In this document: positions 11,801-23,493 of the stretch, one piece after another | How positions within the stretch are numbered: the stretch's first letter is position 1 | How the letters are laid out: each line of letters starts with the position of its first letter | From: Jaltomata sinuosa | Taxonomy: Eukaryota > Streptophyta > Magnoliopsida > Solanales > Solanaceae | DNA length: 64,000 nucleotides | Direction of reading: 5' to 3' | Assembly: GCA_003996215.1 (NCBI GenBank) | Contig: QJPP01003567.1 | Location: forward strand, 186,001-250,000 | The notes under the pieces: generated by a model | Databases searched by the model: none | Told to the model about the DNA's origin: nothing | The model's input: the letters and a program-made list of their open reading frames with translations, nothing else | Position numbers and translations under genes: made by a program

Positions 11801-11855
11801 TTCTGTTGGGTGTCGTCCGGTCGAGGAGGCTACCCGGGTTGTCCGAGAGAGTAGT
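11800..11855 (+). pseudogene. Chromodomain relic, element B copy 1
   Basis: The plus strand reads CRPVEEATRVVRE, matching the chromodomain end HRPVEEATWE of E (54710-54740) and D. It is followed by the purine-rich segment and LTR as in autonomous relatives. It shows that B derives from a chromodomain-bearing parent whose pol was removed. Confidence 0.7.
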
Positions 11856-12619
11856 GGGGGCTTCATATCCGCTGCTCTTTTAATCTCTAGTCTTTCCTTC
11901 TTTCCTAAATTTTGGGGATGAAAGTCTTTTAAGTAGTGGATGATGTAATGACCCTTTCGATCATTTACATATTTTCCCTTTTCTTGTACCGTTAGAGCTT
12001 GCCTATAGCGGCCCTAAGTCATTTATGGCTTGCTGGAATTGGTAGTTCAGTACTTGGGCCGTTTGTTTGGTCTGTTTGGCCGTTTCTTATTTTAGAGCTT
12101 TAGACTTTTGAAATCATTGACTTCAGTCAAAATTCTTGGTGAACGTGCTCAGAATCCAACGGTAGACTTTGGTCTAGTAGGACCTTTGGTTGGGATTCGA
12201 GAGCTTTTCAACTTGGAATTCTCTCTCATTCTGTCTTTTCTAGCCAGTTGGGCTTGTTTGGTTGACTTTGGTCAACATTTGGAGAAGATGGCCTCAGATG
12301 GAAATTTTGTCAGTGTTGTTAGCTCTGGAACGTCGAGTTTAGGCTAGAGAGACCATTGGTTCGGGTCCTGAGGCTTCCGGACTTGTTTTCGGCCATTGGG
12401 TTCCATTTTTGAAATAGTTGGCATAAGGTTAATTTTGGGCACAGGGCCCACTTTTTCATTAAATCAACCTCCGATGGCATTTTTGTTGATTCCGTTGGAT
12501 CCAGAATGTTGTTTCTAGTCAAATAGCTCAATTCATTTGTGTCTGTGGAACCCCGGATGAATCCTGAGGGTCCATTCAAAGTTTTTAGCTTAGCTGAGTT
12601 TTGTTGTACCTGTTGGATC

Positions 12620-12770
12620 CACATTTGCGGACATTTGACCGCATTTGCGGCCACCACAATTGTTGTGAAATGCTGCATTTGCGGTGTTTATCCACATTTG
12701 CGGTGCTTTGGATGCATTTGTGGAGTCCGCAAATGCGATAAAAGTGCCGCAATTGCGATATCTGCTGGCA
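12620..12770 (+). promoter_or_regulatory. CATTTGCGG motif cluster upstream of the element B TATA box
   Basis: Four exact CATTTGCGG copies (12622, 12642, 12676, 12695), a CATTTGTGG variant, an inverted CCGCAAATGCG and CCGCAATTGCGAT lie within 150 bases of the TATA box. Nearby LTR sequence has few CG dinucleotides. A role as enhancer or methylation target is inference. Confidence 0.7.
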
Positions 12771-12773
12771 ATG

Positions 12774-12780
12774 TATAAAA
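12774..12780 (+). promoter_or_regulatory. Putative TATA box of element B LTR
   Basis: TATAAAA in the context AATGTATAAAATTAAG directly follows the motif cluster and precedes a pyrimidine-rich leader. The same sequence is at 20598-20604 in the downstream LTR. Confidence 0.65.
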
Positions 12781-13079
12781 TTAAGCCTTCTCCTTCATTT
12801 TCTCATTTCAACTTCGTTACTCCATTGATAAAAGCTCCCAAACTCAATTTGCTCCTCTTCTGGCCATCCTTTTCTTGAGGTAAATTTACCATAGCTTCGG
12901 GAACACTTTTCCATCATTAATCTTAAAGGTTCGTTGCTAATCTCTGATTTTCATTCTTTAAATCCCCACCATTGTTGTAAATTCTCAAAGTTTGGAAATA
13001 ACTTGTAGATTTTGTTTTTTTGGGCTTGCATGCTCGTGGGTTCGTGGAACTCACCTCCTTGACGTTTTCTCTCATTATG

Positions 13080-13250
13080 GTAAGTGATTCTCGCCCAATT
13101 TCCAATTTTTCGTTCCTAAATTCCTTCTTTGGTTCCTTGACTTTTAGGGGATGTTCTAACTCGAATTTCTTGCCCAATTACCTTGATTTTCCGGGCATGT
13201 AACCCCATGGTCATTGTGACCATTTTATCTATTTTCATTTTCGGTTTCAG
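13080..13250 (+). other. Candidate leader intron in element B LTR
   Basis: A strong donor context (TGGTAAGTG, GT at 13080) and a pyrimidine-rich acceptor (CGGTTTCAG, ending 13250) lie about 300 and 470 bases after the TATA box. D and E LTRs have a donor-acceptor pair in a similar place. In the downstream B LTR the donor persists (20903) but the acceptor reads CGG. Splicing is inference. Confidence 0.45.
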
Positions 13251-13990
13251 GTTGCGGGGCCCACAGGCCTGTCGGTGACCCTAATTTCAACCCAGCTATT
13301 TTTATAGCATTATGGGTATCGTTAGTCTTGTGTTAATATGTATATTATTGTATTGATAGTGCTCTCATGAATTGGAGCTTCCTGGAGCAGTTCAAGCCTG
13401 GATGACACCGTTCTCGTAGCTAGTCATCGGATGACAGGTAGGTTACGGATTTTCCTACCTAGACTCTGAGTATATAGGTTATAAATGCATTAATTAGTAT
13501 CCTTGGGTGGGTTGTATTATATTGGTACCCCAGACCTTGTTCGCCTTTCTGTCCGCTTATTTCATACATTGTTAGTACTATTCGCGTAGTATCGTATATT
13601 ACCCTCGTGGTCCTATGCGGCCTTGTATTGACTCTGGAACATAGATAGTGAGTTATTTGGGGATGTTCGCGAGTCCCGGACATAGAGCTTTTAGTTTAGG
13701 CTGGTTATGTTTGTTGTAGAGCTGTTGAGCCTGTGTAGGGACGATAGAAATGTTTGTGAGCCATTTTGGGCTACTCTATTGTTTGCGAGAATATCATACA
13801 TGAAAAAAGATTTTCCCTGCATGTTTTACTACTGATTTGGCTTTGGGCCTACTATAATTGGTTTTCTAAACCTTGCATGGCCCCGAGGGCCCATTTTCGG
13901 TAATGTCACTTTGAAAGGGTTTTGAAACTGGCTTTTATAAAACCTCTCGGAGTAGAGAGGATATTACAATGGTTTGATTACTAGTTTTAC

Positions 13991-14079
13991 TACTGATACT
14001 AGGCTCGGTTGGGCAGAGCACTAAACTTGATTTCCTACTGATAATATGCTCGGCTGGACAGAGCACTAGACTTGATTTC
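13991..14079 (+). repeat. 45 bp tandem duplication within element B LTR
   Basis: Two adjacent copies, 13991-14035 and 14036-14079, both containing TACTGATA, GCTCGG and CAGAGCACTA. The downstream LTR has the same doublet at 21813-21901, so the duplication predates the split of the two LTRs. Confidence 0.8.
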
Positions 14080-15670
14080 TACATATTTAGACCCGAGTAT
14101 ACTTCGAGCGCCCTTTGAAAGGGTCTTTTTAGATTACTACTACTATTTTAGACCCGGGTTGAAGCCGAGCATGTACTAAGAATTTTGAATTTTGAGCTAT
14201 ACTTGAGATTGCCCAATTTTGTATGTGGTCGAGGGGTAGACCTACATGGACCCCTATCGTTCTTGGGCCACAGGCAACGGGCTGACGCATCGTGCCAAGA
14301 GGAGGGGTGTACAATGTAGGAGAGGTACACGGGAAAGGGCCTTCCATAGATCCTGCTCTATTGGGCCTTTTAGGTACCTGAGGGGTTAATATATGGGGCA
14401 CTATTACATCAGATTCATCATCATGCATATTTCACTCGGATTCCACCCTTATTTGTTGTGTGTTCAGTGTACGCTCTGGTTGTATGGGCGGCCGAAGGCT
14501 TTGTTTTCACTTGATTGCGTTCCTCGATTGTATGGCTGGCCGTTGGGACTGTAGGTAGATTATTACTCCTGTCATTTTATAGAGCTTGTCATGGTCCTTG
14601 GTTCTTGGTGGATTGGTAAGTTTTAGCCTGTTGAGGCTCCGAGTTTTGGGCTTGAGTATTGAGGGGCTAGTGAGTCATACTATTGAGGCACTATTGTGCG
14701 ATCTTCTGAGCAAATTGTGGGTTTCTGGTTCTACTCCTTGTCATGATTTTGAGTAGTATCTATCGGTTATGGTGGTTTAGTTATTCCATTCTATGTTTGT
14801 ATTTGTGAGATTGATCCCGGTTTATGCTTATTTTGATAGTTGGTGTTTAAAGCATGTTTTTGTTAGTGTATGCCTTCTAGTTTGATTATGTTGGATTGCC
14901 TTCCTTCTTTCCTTTTTATTTGAGGTTACCGGTATACCGTCATTTTTCTCAACTCTCTCTCTCTTTACTTATATTATTGTGCAAGGACTCCATATGCGTT
15001 CTTCCTTTTTTCACCTGTGTTCATGTGTATGTATCCTTTTTGTGCTAGCATGTTGTACTTGTAACTCCTGGTTGATTACTCTTTGTGGTAGTTCCTTATG
15101 CTTCCTCTTTGATTTCCATGACTGTTTTCTTGTTATCTGCTATATTACTATTTTTATATCTTATATGCGCTCAGTCGGCTGATGATGCCTACTGGGTACC
15201 CGTTGCTTAGCAATTAGTGCTCATACTACACTTTTGCATCTTTTTAGTATAGATACTAGTTGAGCTTCGCCATTGATAGCATTTGAGCCTCATGCAGCTT
15301 TTGGATCTTTGAGACTAGGGTGAGCGCCTGGTAGTCGGGGCTTGACCACGTCTCCTCTTTTATACTGTTACTCTTTGTATATTCGGAGACAGTTGTACTT
15401 ATCTTTTGTTACTTCTAGCACTTGTATTCTATTAGAAGCTTCTGTACTATCGATACCAAGTCTTGGGGTTAGTGTAGTTTCATTATGTATATATTCAGGT
15501 TATTGATTTTGCTTTGTCTTATCTTATATTCTGCTTCTGCTTATTTCTGCTTATTGTGCGTATTGGTTAGGTAGTAGCCCATTACTAACCGTTCTGGGCT
15601 ATAGGAATTGGTTCGCCTACTGGAGGGTTGTAGGTGCCATCATGACCTGAGAAATCAGGTCATGACAGCT

Positions 15671-15682
15671 TGGTATCAGAGA
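15671..15682 (+). other. Primer binding site, element B copy 2
   Basis: TGGTATCAGAGA lies three bases after the middle LTR. It differs from copy 1 only at the last base and matches the initiator Met tRNA type. Confidence 0.88.
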
Positions 15683-15883
15683 TCTAAGTTCACCGGTGTC
15701 GTAGTATAGAAGCAAGTGTCTAAGTAGAGTCTCGTGGAGCAGTACAATGACATTTGTATCTTATCTGCGGGAGGCTACAGGGCATTATTAGGAAGAGTTC
15801 CATCTTCTTGTCTCCTTATCGTGCGTTCCTGGCTATATTGACTTCTAAACTTTGATTATTTCATTCCTGCTCAGATACCTAAG

Positions 15884-16753
15884 ATGAGTGCGACAGCAGT
15901 TGGTGTAGAGGCTATTGTGCCTGTTGCTTCAGCTCTTTCATCAGTGCCAGGACTTCAGAGTGAGAGTTTCTACATCAAATAAGAGGTGTGGGGTCAACCC
16001 AGCCTCCGATTAGAATTATAGCTACCCCAGTTCTGTAAGACATCGTGGCTAGGACTCTGAATAATCCGGTAGGTGTTTCAGTACCCAGTTCTATGAGCGG
16101 TGCTTCAACCAAGGTTGAGCGTCCAGTTCTTCAGCAGGGTAGTATGTCGGTGTTGGAGTATGAAGCGAGGTTTCATGATATTGTTAGACTTACTGTTAGG
16201 GTTGTGCCTTCAGAGTTGGGTAGGATTCAAAGCTTTGTTGGGGGTTTGATATCACCACTCCGTGTAGTGACCGAGCACTTGGCTACAATTGGGATGATTT
16301 CCTTCAGGTAGTGGACCATGCTTGGGTTGTTGAGGGTCTACGCTGTGAGGCTTATGGAGGTACTGCTAAGAAACATTATCGTCAGGATAGTTTCCTAAGT
16401 TCTTAGACTCGAGGTAGGTGATGCTTCTCCAGAGATAGGTTCCATTGCTTCTTATCTACCAGGACAGTTTCAATTACTCCATAAGTTTTAAAGGGTAGTG
16501 GTAAAGGGCATGTTGAGCAGAGTAGGCAGGGCACAAATTAGGTTCTTTGGGTTCGCCTTCAGGGTATGTAGGCCGTGGTGGCTGGTCAGGTTCAGAGAGA
16601 TCTTCATGTATGACTTTATTTAGTGGGGTATGCTTTCAGTGCTATGAGCGTGGGCACTTTGCTAGGTATTACCACACGTTCGCGTATCCTAGTCAGCCAG
16701 TGTTTTATGACTGTGAAGTAGTTGGTCACTATTTTGGAGATTGTCCCCAGTGA
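15884..16753 (+). pseudogene. Element B copy 2 gag
   Basis: The second gag copy. The start codon used in copy 1 reads ATA here. The next in-frame ATG is 15884 (MSATAVGVEA). A small deletion after LQSE near 15965 shifts the frame. A frame at 16045-16311 then carries the core VLQQGSMSVLEYEARFHDIV and continues into ISPLRVVTEH, which copy 1 has only in a shifted frame. The knuckle frame 16547-16753 has CFQCYERGHFARYYH (last Cys lost) and FYDCEVVGHYFGDCP (first Cys lost). The two copies therefore broke at different points after they separated. Confidence 0.82.
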
Positions 16754-19605
16754 GGTATGGTTAAGCATTCAGCTTTGACTACTCCGACCAGTGTTAGATC
16801 CCGTCAGTCTGATACCCCTCTTGGTGGGCCCGAGGTTGAGGTTACTAATATCATTGCTATAGGTTAGGCTTTTGCTACCTTCGGCATGTGATAGTCTTGC
16901 TCACGTTGCGATTCTATCCCTTCTACCATTTATTTGCTTATAAGCCTATCTGCTACTTGTTTAGTTATTTGACTACTTGAGTTGTAGTATCTATGCGTTG
17001 TTTTATTGGTAGTTTATTCTTTAGTAGTGGATGGGGTGAGATATCCTTGAGAGATGTTTTTCCGAGGTTGTAGCTTGAGGGTAGGTTTTGTAGAGCTCGC
17101 TTTCTGTTTGTTGTTGTTCTAGGCTTGGTTGGGTCTTCCTTTCTAGTTATCCTAGATAGTTGTTTCCTAGGCCGTTATCTAGCATGGCTAGAGATCCATG
17201 TGTTGGTTAGATGTGATACCGGTAGTAGTGCTGGAGTTATAGGCCCAGTCTTAAGTTGAGTGGTGTTGGTTATGCTGGTGAGCATTGGTTAGTTTTTCTT
17301 ATCTTGGGAGATTTGAATCGACCTTCCTTAGTTGTTTTGTTTAGTAAGTTAGCAGTTATGGGTTGCTTTCATGTTTTCCTCCGGTTCTAAGTCTGGTTGG
17401 GTTACTTTCTTGCTCTCCCCAGCTCCAGTTGATAGGGTTGAGTTTGGTTGTGGCACCGTGATTGAGTATTTGGTTATAGTAGTTTTGACTAAGTGTTGAC
17501 CATAGCCTCATGGTTGAGTTGTATTCATAGCATATTGGGTGATGTCGGGCATCCAACCCATTTTCTCCTGCCTTGTTGTGTTTTGACAATGTAAGTGTGG
17601 GGGCTAAGGAAATGGCTCCAGATTTGATATGACAAAGAGTCTGTAGGGTTTGGTATATGCTAAGGAAGGGTTCGTTTAGTGGGAAAAAGAGGGAGATGGA
17701 TCCTTGCTCGTGCTTAAGTGTTTTAGTAGTTAACTGAGGTGGCGGCTGAGATATTGCTTTGGGTTATGGGTTGTTGACATGATTCAACTGACTACAGATT
17801 GTAGCAGCTTTTCTTTGATTGGTCCGAGGTCAGAATTCCCTTCTGGTGAGAGGTCGAGGTAGTGGCCATTTTCAGTACTACCTTTGGGGACTCATTGCAT
17901 AAGTTGTGATTTCCTTGTGATGTTCGGTAAATGATCCAAGTCTTCATAGCACTTCCAGTTTTGGGTAAATGGTATAATTAGAGTTAGCTGACTCCAGTTC
18001 CTAAGTATTCATCGACAGTGTATGGGTTTATGTAGAGGTTCGGCAGAGGTATTGGTTGCTAACTAGTATTGGGTTTCAAAGTCATGGGCCAGTAAACTAC
18101 TCCGGATGGTTCGTGGTTTGTCTTTTTCAGTTGCAGTTCCTTGGGTTGGAAGGCAATGAGTCCAGATGACTTAGCTTACCTATTTTCAGTTATGGAGTGG
18201 TAGTTGGCCTTGGACACCTAGTCCTTAGCTAACCCTTGAGTTAGGCTAGACATTCTAGATATCAGTGGTGTTCTAATTACTATAAGGTTTCTTTTACCCT
18301 GGTTGTACAGACTCAGCGGCGTAAGTTCAAGATCCAGCAGTGGTGTATGCTTATGTGATCAGGTTGTGCAGGGAAAGACTAGCCAGCCTATTATGAGTTC
18401 TAGTGGTACTTGAGATTTTATCATCGTCTTCATTATCGAGAGTTTGAAATGCTTGTTTAGTTGGGTCTTCAAGGGTTGTCTTTTATATGAGGTTCCAGTA
18501 TTGGTTAGACTCAGCCAGTATGGGCTAGAAGTTTGGTATATTGTGTGCTTCGATATGGTTGGTTGGTGTGCTGATACAGTAGAGGGTTGATTTGAGCCAA
18601 AGGGATGAGTTGAAGGTCTACGCAAGGATTTCTATGGCTAGATGGAAACTTTCAACCCCAGGCACCTTTTTCTTTTCCTTTGGGGTGTTTTAACTTGGTA
18701 TTCGTGTCATGGTGGACTTCTTCCTAAGGTGAGAGTTGAAAGGCGATTTCATTTCCGAATGGTGTTTGAGTATTCGGTGTAGAAATGATATTCTTAGAGT
18801 TTGGAGCTTAGCTGGTGATTTTGGACTTTGTGGTGGGCTTACCACACTTCTTGCAGGATTTTGGGTTTGGGTCTATTAGACAGGTTACCCTAGTTTATTC
18901 GCTTCCAGTTGATTCAAACTTAGAATGGTTCAGCAGGGTTGGGTTTATTCTACAGTTTGGGAGTTTCTCTGTCAACACGAGGTATTCATATATGCCTTTC
19001 ATAACTTGGATATGCAAGCTTAAGTCGGGTTTAGATAGGTTGTTTAGTTGGGTTCAGTTATAGAGTTTTATATTAGCAGAGGTATTCATCCATTGGTCGG
19101 TGGTCAGTTGGGGTAAAACTACTACAGTTTTTGAGTATGTGCTTTGGGTTAGTCTTTTGGATGTCAAAGGATGGTAGGCTTGGAAAGAGTTTGAGTGAAA
19201 AGGATGGCTTCGCTCATAGTGGAGTATAAGGGGGAACGTTAGATCTCTGGCGTTTCAGTTGATGCTTCGAGGATGGTTTGAGTGTTCAACTTACATGAAG
19301 CTTCCTGTTCGTGGTGCAAAATGATTCAGTTCAGAATAAAAGGGTTTTGCAGATCAGCGGGTTCATGAGTTAGAATTTTAGGGTGATGTCTTTTTCTGGT
19401 AAGCCTAGTAGTGGTTTCGAGGATTCGAGTTCTGTGCGTTGTTCTTCTTAGTTCTCTGGTTTCGGTGTTGTTTTGGTACTTTCCGGTTGTGATTCTCGAG
19501 GTTCAGCTTGGGTTGGCAGATTCTTGGAGTTTTGGAGTTTGAATTTGGAATCTAGGTTGGCTAGTAAGAAGTTTAGGCTTGGTTAATTTCTTTGGTTCTT
19601 TTTCG
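16754..19605 (+). other. Non-coding internal region of element B copy 2
   Basis: Counterpart of 9029-11800. Most of it has no recognisable domain. It differs from copy 1 by an extra segment at about 18190-18265 that reads as pol linker. Minus frames such as 17356-17589 and 18359-18625 have no domain and are not treated as genes. Confidence 0.7.
18190..18265 (+). pseudogene. Pol linker relic present only in copy 2
   Basis: The plus strand reads LALDT, SLAN and VRLDI with stops between. This matches the linker between RNase H and integrase in D (29575-29630) and E (53265-53310: LAWDIQSLANKLVRLDI). Copy 1 skips straight from TTTTCAG to CGGTGTTC at about 10460. It is direct evidence that B descends from a pol-bearing element. 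Confidence 0.7.
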
Positions 19606-19607
19606 TT

Positions 19608-19665
19608 CGGTGCCATCCGGTCGAAGAGGCTACCCGGGTTGTCCGAGAGAATAGTGCGGGCTTTA
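19608..19665 (+). pseudogene. Chromodomain relic, element B copy 2
   Basis: The plus strand reads CHPVEEATRVVRE, as in copy 1 at 11800, just upstream of the LTR. Confidence 0.65.
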
Positions 19666-19743
19666 TATCTGCTGTTCTTTTAATCTCTAGTCTTTCTTTC
19701 TTTCCTGACTTTTAGGGACGAAAGTCTTTTTAGTAGTGGATGA

Positions 19744-22700
19744 TGTAATGACCCTTCCAGTCATTTATGCATTTTCACCTTTCTTGTACCGTTAGAGCTT
19801 TCCTATAGCGGCCCCAAGTCATTTATGGCTTGTTGGGACCGGTAGTTCGGTGCCCAGGCCATTTTTTTGGTCTTTTTGGTCGTTCTTTGTTTTAGAGCTT
19901 TAGACTTTTAAAATCATTGACTTCAGTCAATATTCTTGGTGAACGTGCTCAAAATCAAATTCCAATAGTTCCGCTAGTTTCGGAGCATGGACTTTGGTCT
20001 AGTAGGACCTTTGGTCGGGATCCGGGAGCTTTTCAGCTTGAAAATCTCTCTCATTCTGTGTTTTCAGGCCAGTTGGGCTTGTTTGGTTGACTTTGGTCAA
20101 CATTTGGAGAAGATGGCCTCGAATGGAAATTCTATCAGTGTTGTTAGCTCCGAAACGTCGAGTTTAGGCTAAAGGTAACATTGGTTTGGGTACCGAGGCT
20201 TCCGTACTTGTTTTCGGCCATTGGGTTCCATTTTGGAAATAGTTGGCCTAAGGTTGGTTTTGGGAACATGGCCCACTTTTTCGTTAAATCGACCTCCAAT
20301 AGGATTTTTGTCGATTTCATTGGATCCAGAATGCCATTTCTAGTCAAATAGCTCTATTCATTTGTGTCTGTGGGACCCCGAATGAATCCCGAGGGTCCAT
20401 TCAAAGTTTTTAGCTTGGTTGAGTTTTGATGTAACTGTTGGATCCGCATTTGTGGACATTTGACCACATTTGCGGCCACCGCAATTGCGATGAAATGCCG
20501 CATTTGCGGTGTTTTTCTGCATTTGTGGTGCTTTGGCCACATTTGCGGAGTCCCTAATTGCGATAATAGTGTCGCAATTATGATACTGCTGAAAATGTAT
20601 AAAATTAAGCCTTATCCTTCATTTTCTCATTTCAACTTCGTTCCTCCATTGATAAAAGCTCCCAACTCAATTTTCTCCACTTCTGGCCATCATTTTCTTA
20701 GGGTAAATTCACCATAGCTTCGGGAGCACTTTTCCGTCATTAATCTGGAAGGTTTGTTGCTAATCTCTAATTTTCATTCTTTAAATCCCCTCCATTATTG
20801 TAAATTCTCAAAGCTTGGAAATTACTTGTAGATTCTGTTTTCTTGGGCTTGCATGCTCGTGGGTTCATGGAACTCACCTCCTTGATGTTTTCTCTGGTTG
20901 TGGTAAGTGATTCTTGCCCAATTTTTGGTTTTTCGTTCCTAAATTCCTTCTTTGGTTCCTTAACTTTTAGGGGATATTCTAGCTCGAATTTCTTGCCCAA
21001 TTACCTTGATTTTCTGGGAATGTAACCCCATGGTCATTTTGACCATTTCATTAATTTTTATTTTTGGTTTCGGGTTGCGGGGCCAATGAGATTACCGGTG
21101 ACCCAAATTTTGACCCAACTATTCTTATAGCATTATGGGTATCGTTAGTCTCGTGTTAATATATAGATTATTGTATTGATAGTGGTCTCGTGAATTGGAG
21201 CTTCCCAGAGCAGTTCGAGCCTGGACGATGCCGCTCTCGCAGCTAGTCATCGGATGATAGGTAGGTTATGATTTCCCTAACTAGACTTTGCTAATATAGG
21301 CTATAAATGTATTAATTAGTATCCTTGGGTGGGTTGTATTAGGTTGGTACCCCAGACCTTGTCTGCCTTTCTGTCTGCTTATTTCATACATTGTTTATAG
21401 TATTCGTGTTGTATCGTATATTACCCTTGTGGTCCTGTGTGGCCTTGTATTGACTCTGGAACATAGATGGTGAGTTATTTGGGAATGTCCGCGAGTCCCG
21501 AACATAGAGCTTTTAATTTAAGCTGGTTATGTCTGTTGTAGAACTGTTGAGCATGTGCAGGGCTAATAGGAATATTTGTGAGCCGTTTTGGGCTACTCTA
21601 TTGTTTGCAAGCATATCATACATGAAAAAAGGTTTTCCCTGCATGTTTTACTACTGATTTGGCTTCGGGCCTACTATAATTGATTTTCTAAACCTTACAT
21701 GGCCTCGAGGGCCCGTTTTTGGTAATGTGACTTCGAAAGGGTTTTGAAACTGGATTTTATGAAACCTCTTGGAGTAGAGAGGATATTACGATGATTTGAT
21801 TACTGGTTTTCCTACTGATACTAGGCTCAGTTGGGCAGGGCACTAGACTTGATTTCCTACTAATACTAGGCTCGGCTGGGCAGAGCACTAGACTTGATTT
21901 CTACTGATTTAAACCCGAGTATACTTTGGGCATCCTTTGAGAGGGTCTTTTGAGATTACTACTACTATTTTAGACCTGAGTCGAATCCGGGCATGTACTA
22001 AGAGATTATGAATTTTGAGCTACACTTGAGATTGTGCGGTTTTGTATGTGGTCAAGGGGTAGACCTCCATGGACCTCTGTTGTTCCTGGGCTACATGCTA
22101 CGGGCTAACGCAGCATGCTAGGATGGGGTGTACGGAGTAAAAGAGGTACACAGGAAAGGGCCTTCCATGGATCCTGCCTCTATTAGGCCTTATAGGTATC
22201 GAAGGGGGTAACATACGGGGCACTATTACATCAGATTCATCATTATCATGAATATTTCACTCGGATTCCACCCTGGTTTGATGTGTGTTCAGTGTACACT
22301 CAGGTTGTAAGGGCGGCCAGAAGGTTTATTTTCACTTGATTGTGTTCCTCGGTTGTATGGGCAGCCATTGGGATTATAGATAGATCATTAGTCTTGTCAT
22401 TTTATAGAGCTTCTCATGGTCCTTGGTTCTTGGTGGATTGGTAAGTTTTAGCCTGTTGAGGCTCCGAGATTTGGGCTTGAGTATTGAGGGGCTAGTGAGT
22501 CCTATACTATTGGCGCACTATTGTGCGATCTTCTGAGCAGATTGTGGGTTTCTGGTTCTATTCCTTGTCATGATTTCGAGTAGTTGCTATCGGTTATGGT
22601 GGTTTATTTTTTCCATTCTATGTTTGTATTTGTGAGATTGATCCCGGTTTATGCTTATTTTGATAGTTGGTGTTTAAAGCATGTTTCTGTTAGGGTATGC

Positions 22701-23493
22701 CTTCTAGTTTGATTATGTTGGATTGCCTTCCTTCTTTTCTTTTTACTGGAGGTTACCGGTATACCACCATTTTTCTCAACTCTCTCTCTCTTTACTTATA
22801 TTATTGTGTAAGGACTCCAGGTGCATTCTTCCTTCTTTCACCTGTGTTCATGTGTATGTATCCTTTCTGTGCTAGCATGTTGTACTTGTAACTCTTGTTT
22901 GATTACTCTTTGTTCTAGTTCCTTGTGCTTCCTTCTTGATTTCCGTGACTATTTTCTTGTTATCGACTATATTACTATTTTTATATCTTATATGTGCTCA
23001 GTCGGTTGATGATGCCTACTGGGTACCCATTGCTTAGAAATTGGTTCTCATACTACACTTCTGCATCTTTTTGGTACAGATACTAGTTGAGCTTCATCGT
23101 TGATCGTGTTGGAGACTCATGCAGCCTTTGGATCTTCGAGACTAAGGTGAGCACCTGGCGTTCGGGGCTTGACCATGTCTCCTCTTTTGTACTGTTACTC
23201 TTTGTATATTCGGAGATAGTTGTACTTATCTTTTGTTACTTCTAGCACTTGTATTCTATTAGAACCTTCTGTACTATCGATGCCAAGTCTTGGGGTTGGT
23301 GTAGTTTCATTTTGTAAATATTCAGGTTATTTCTCCCACTTTGTCTTATCTTATATTCTGATTCTGCTTATTTTTGCTTATTGTGCGTATTGATTAGGTA
23401 GCAGCCTATTACTACCGTTCTGGGCTACAGGAATTGGTTCAACTACTGGGGGGTTGTAGGTGCCATCATGACCTGAGAAATCAGGTCGTGACA
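19744..23493 (+). repeat. Element B downstream LTR
   Basis: Starts TGTAATGACCC at 19744 and ends TCGTGACA at 23493. It aligns throughout with 11944-15667. Its motif cluster (20450-20580) shows CATTTGTGG where the other LTR has CATTTGCGG at two positions. TATA box at 20598; donor at 20903; acceptor mutated near 21073. The next base belongs to a Tat-type LTR fragment. Confidence 0.9.

Larger units (their letters stand above)
11944..15667 (+). repeat. Element B middle LTR (shared)
   Basis: Starts TGTAATGACCC at 11944 and ends GTCATGACA at 15667, immediately before the second primer site, so it is the 3' LTR of copy 1 and the 5' LTR of copy 2. It holds a CATTTGCGG motif cluster (12620-12740), a TATA box (12774), a candidate intron (13080-13250), a 45 bp tandem duplication (13991-14079) and a CT-rich run near 14951. 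Short open frames inside (for example 14979-15182) have no recognisable domain. Confidence 0.9.
7921..23493 (+). mobile_element. Element B tandem: two gag-only LTR elements sharing a middle LTR
   Basis: The order is LTR tail 7921-7939, internal 1 (7940-11943), LTR 11944-15667, internal 2 (15668-19743), LTR 19744-23493. Both internals start with a Met-type primer site and a gag, contain no pol core, and end with the same purine-rich segment before TGTAATGACCC. The LTRs are 3.72 and 3.75 kb, nearly as long as the internals (about 4.0 kb). The layout fits unequal recombination between LTRs. Only traces of pol remain, so the family is non-autonomous. Confidence 0.88.

Noticed and set aside
12610..12760. 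CRISPR-like short repeats
   Set aside because: Units are 9 bases, irregularly spaced and partly inverted, in plant LTR DNA. There are no equal spacers or cas genes.
14979..15182. Small hydrophobic open frame in the B LTR, repeated near 22697-23009
   Set aside because: It lies in LTR sequence, changes frame and start between the two LTRs, and has no domain. The Cys/Phe/Leu-rich text reflects pyrimidine-rich DNA.
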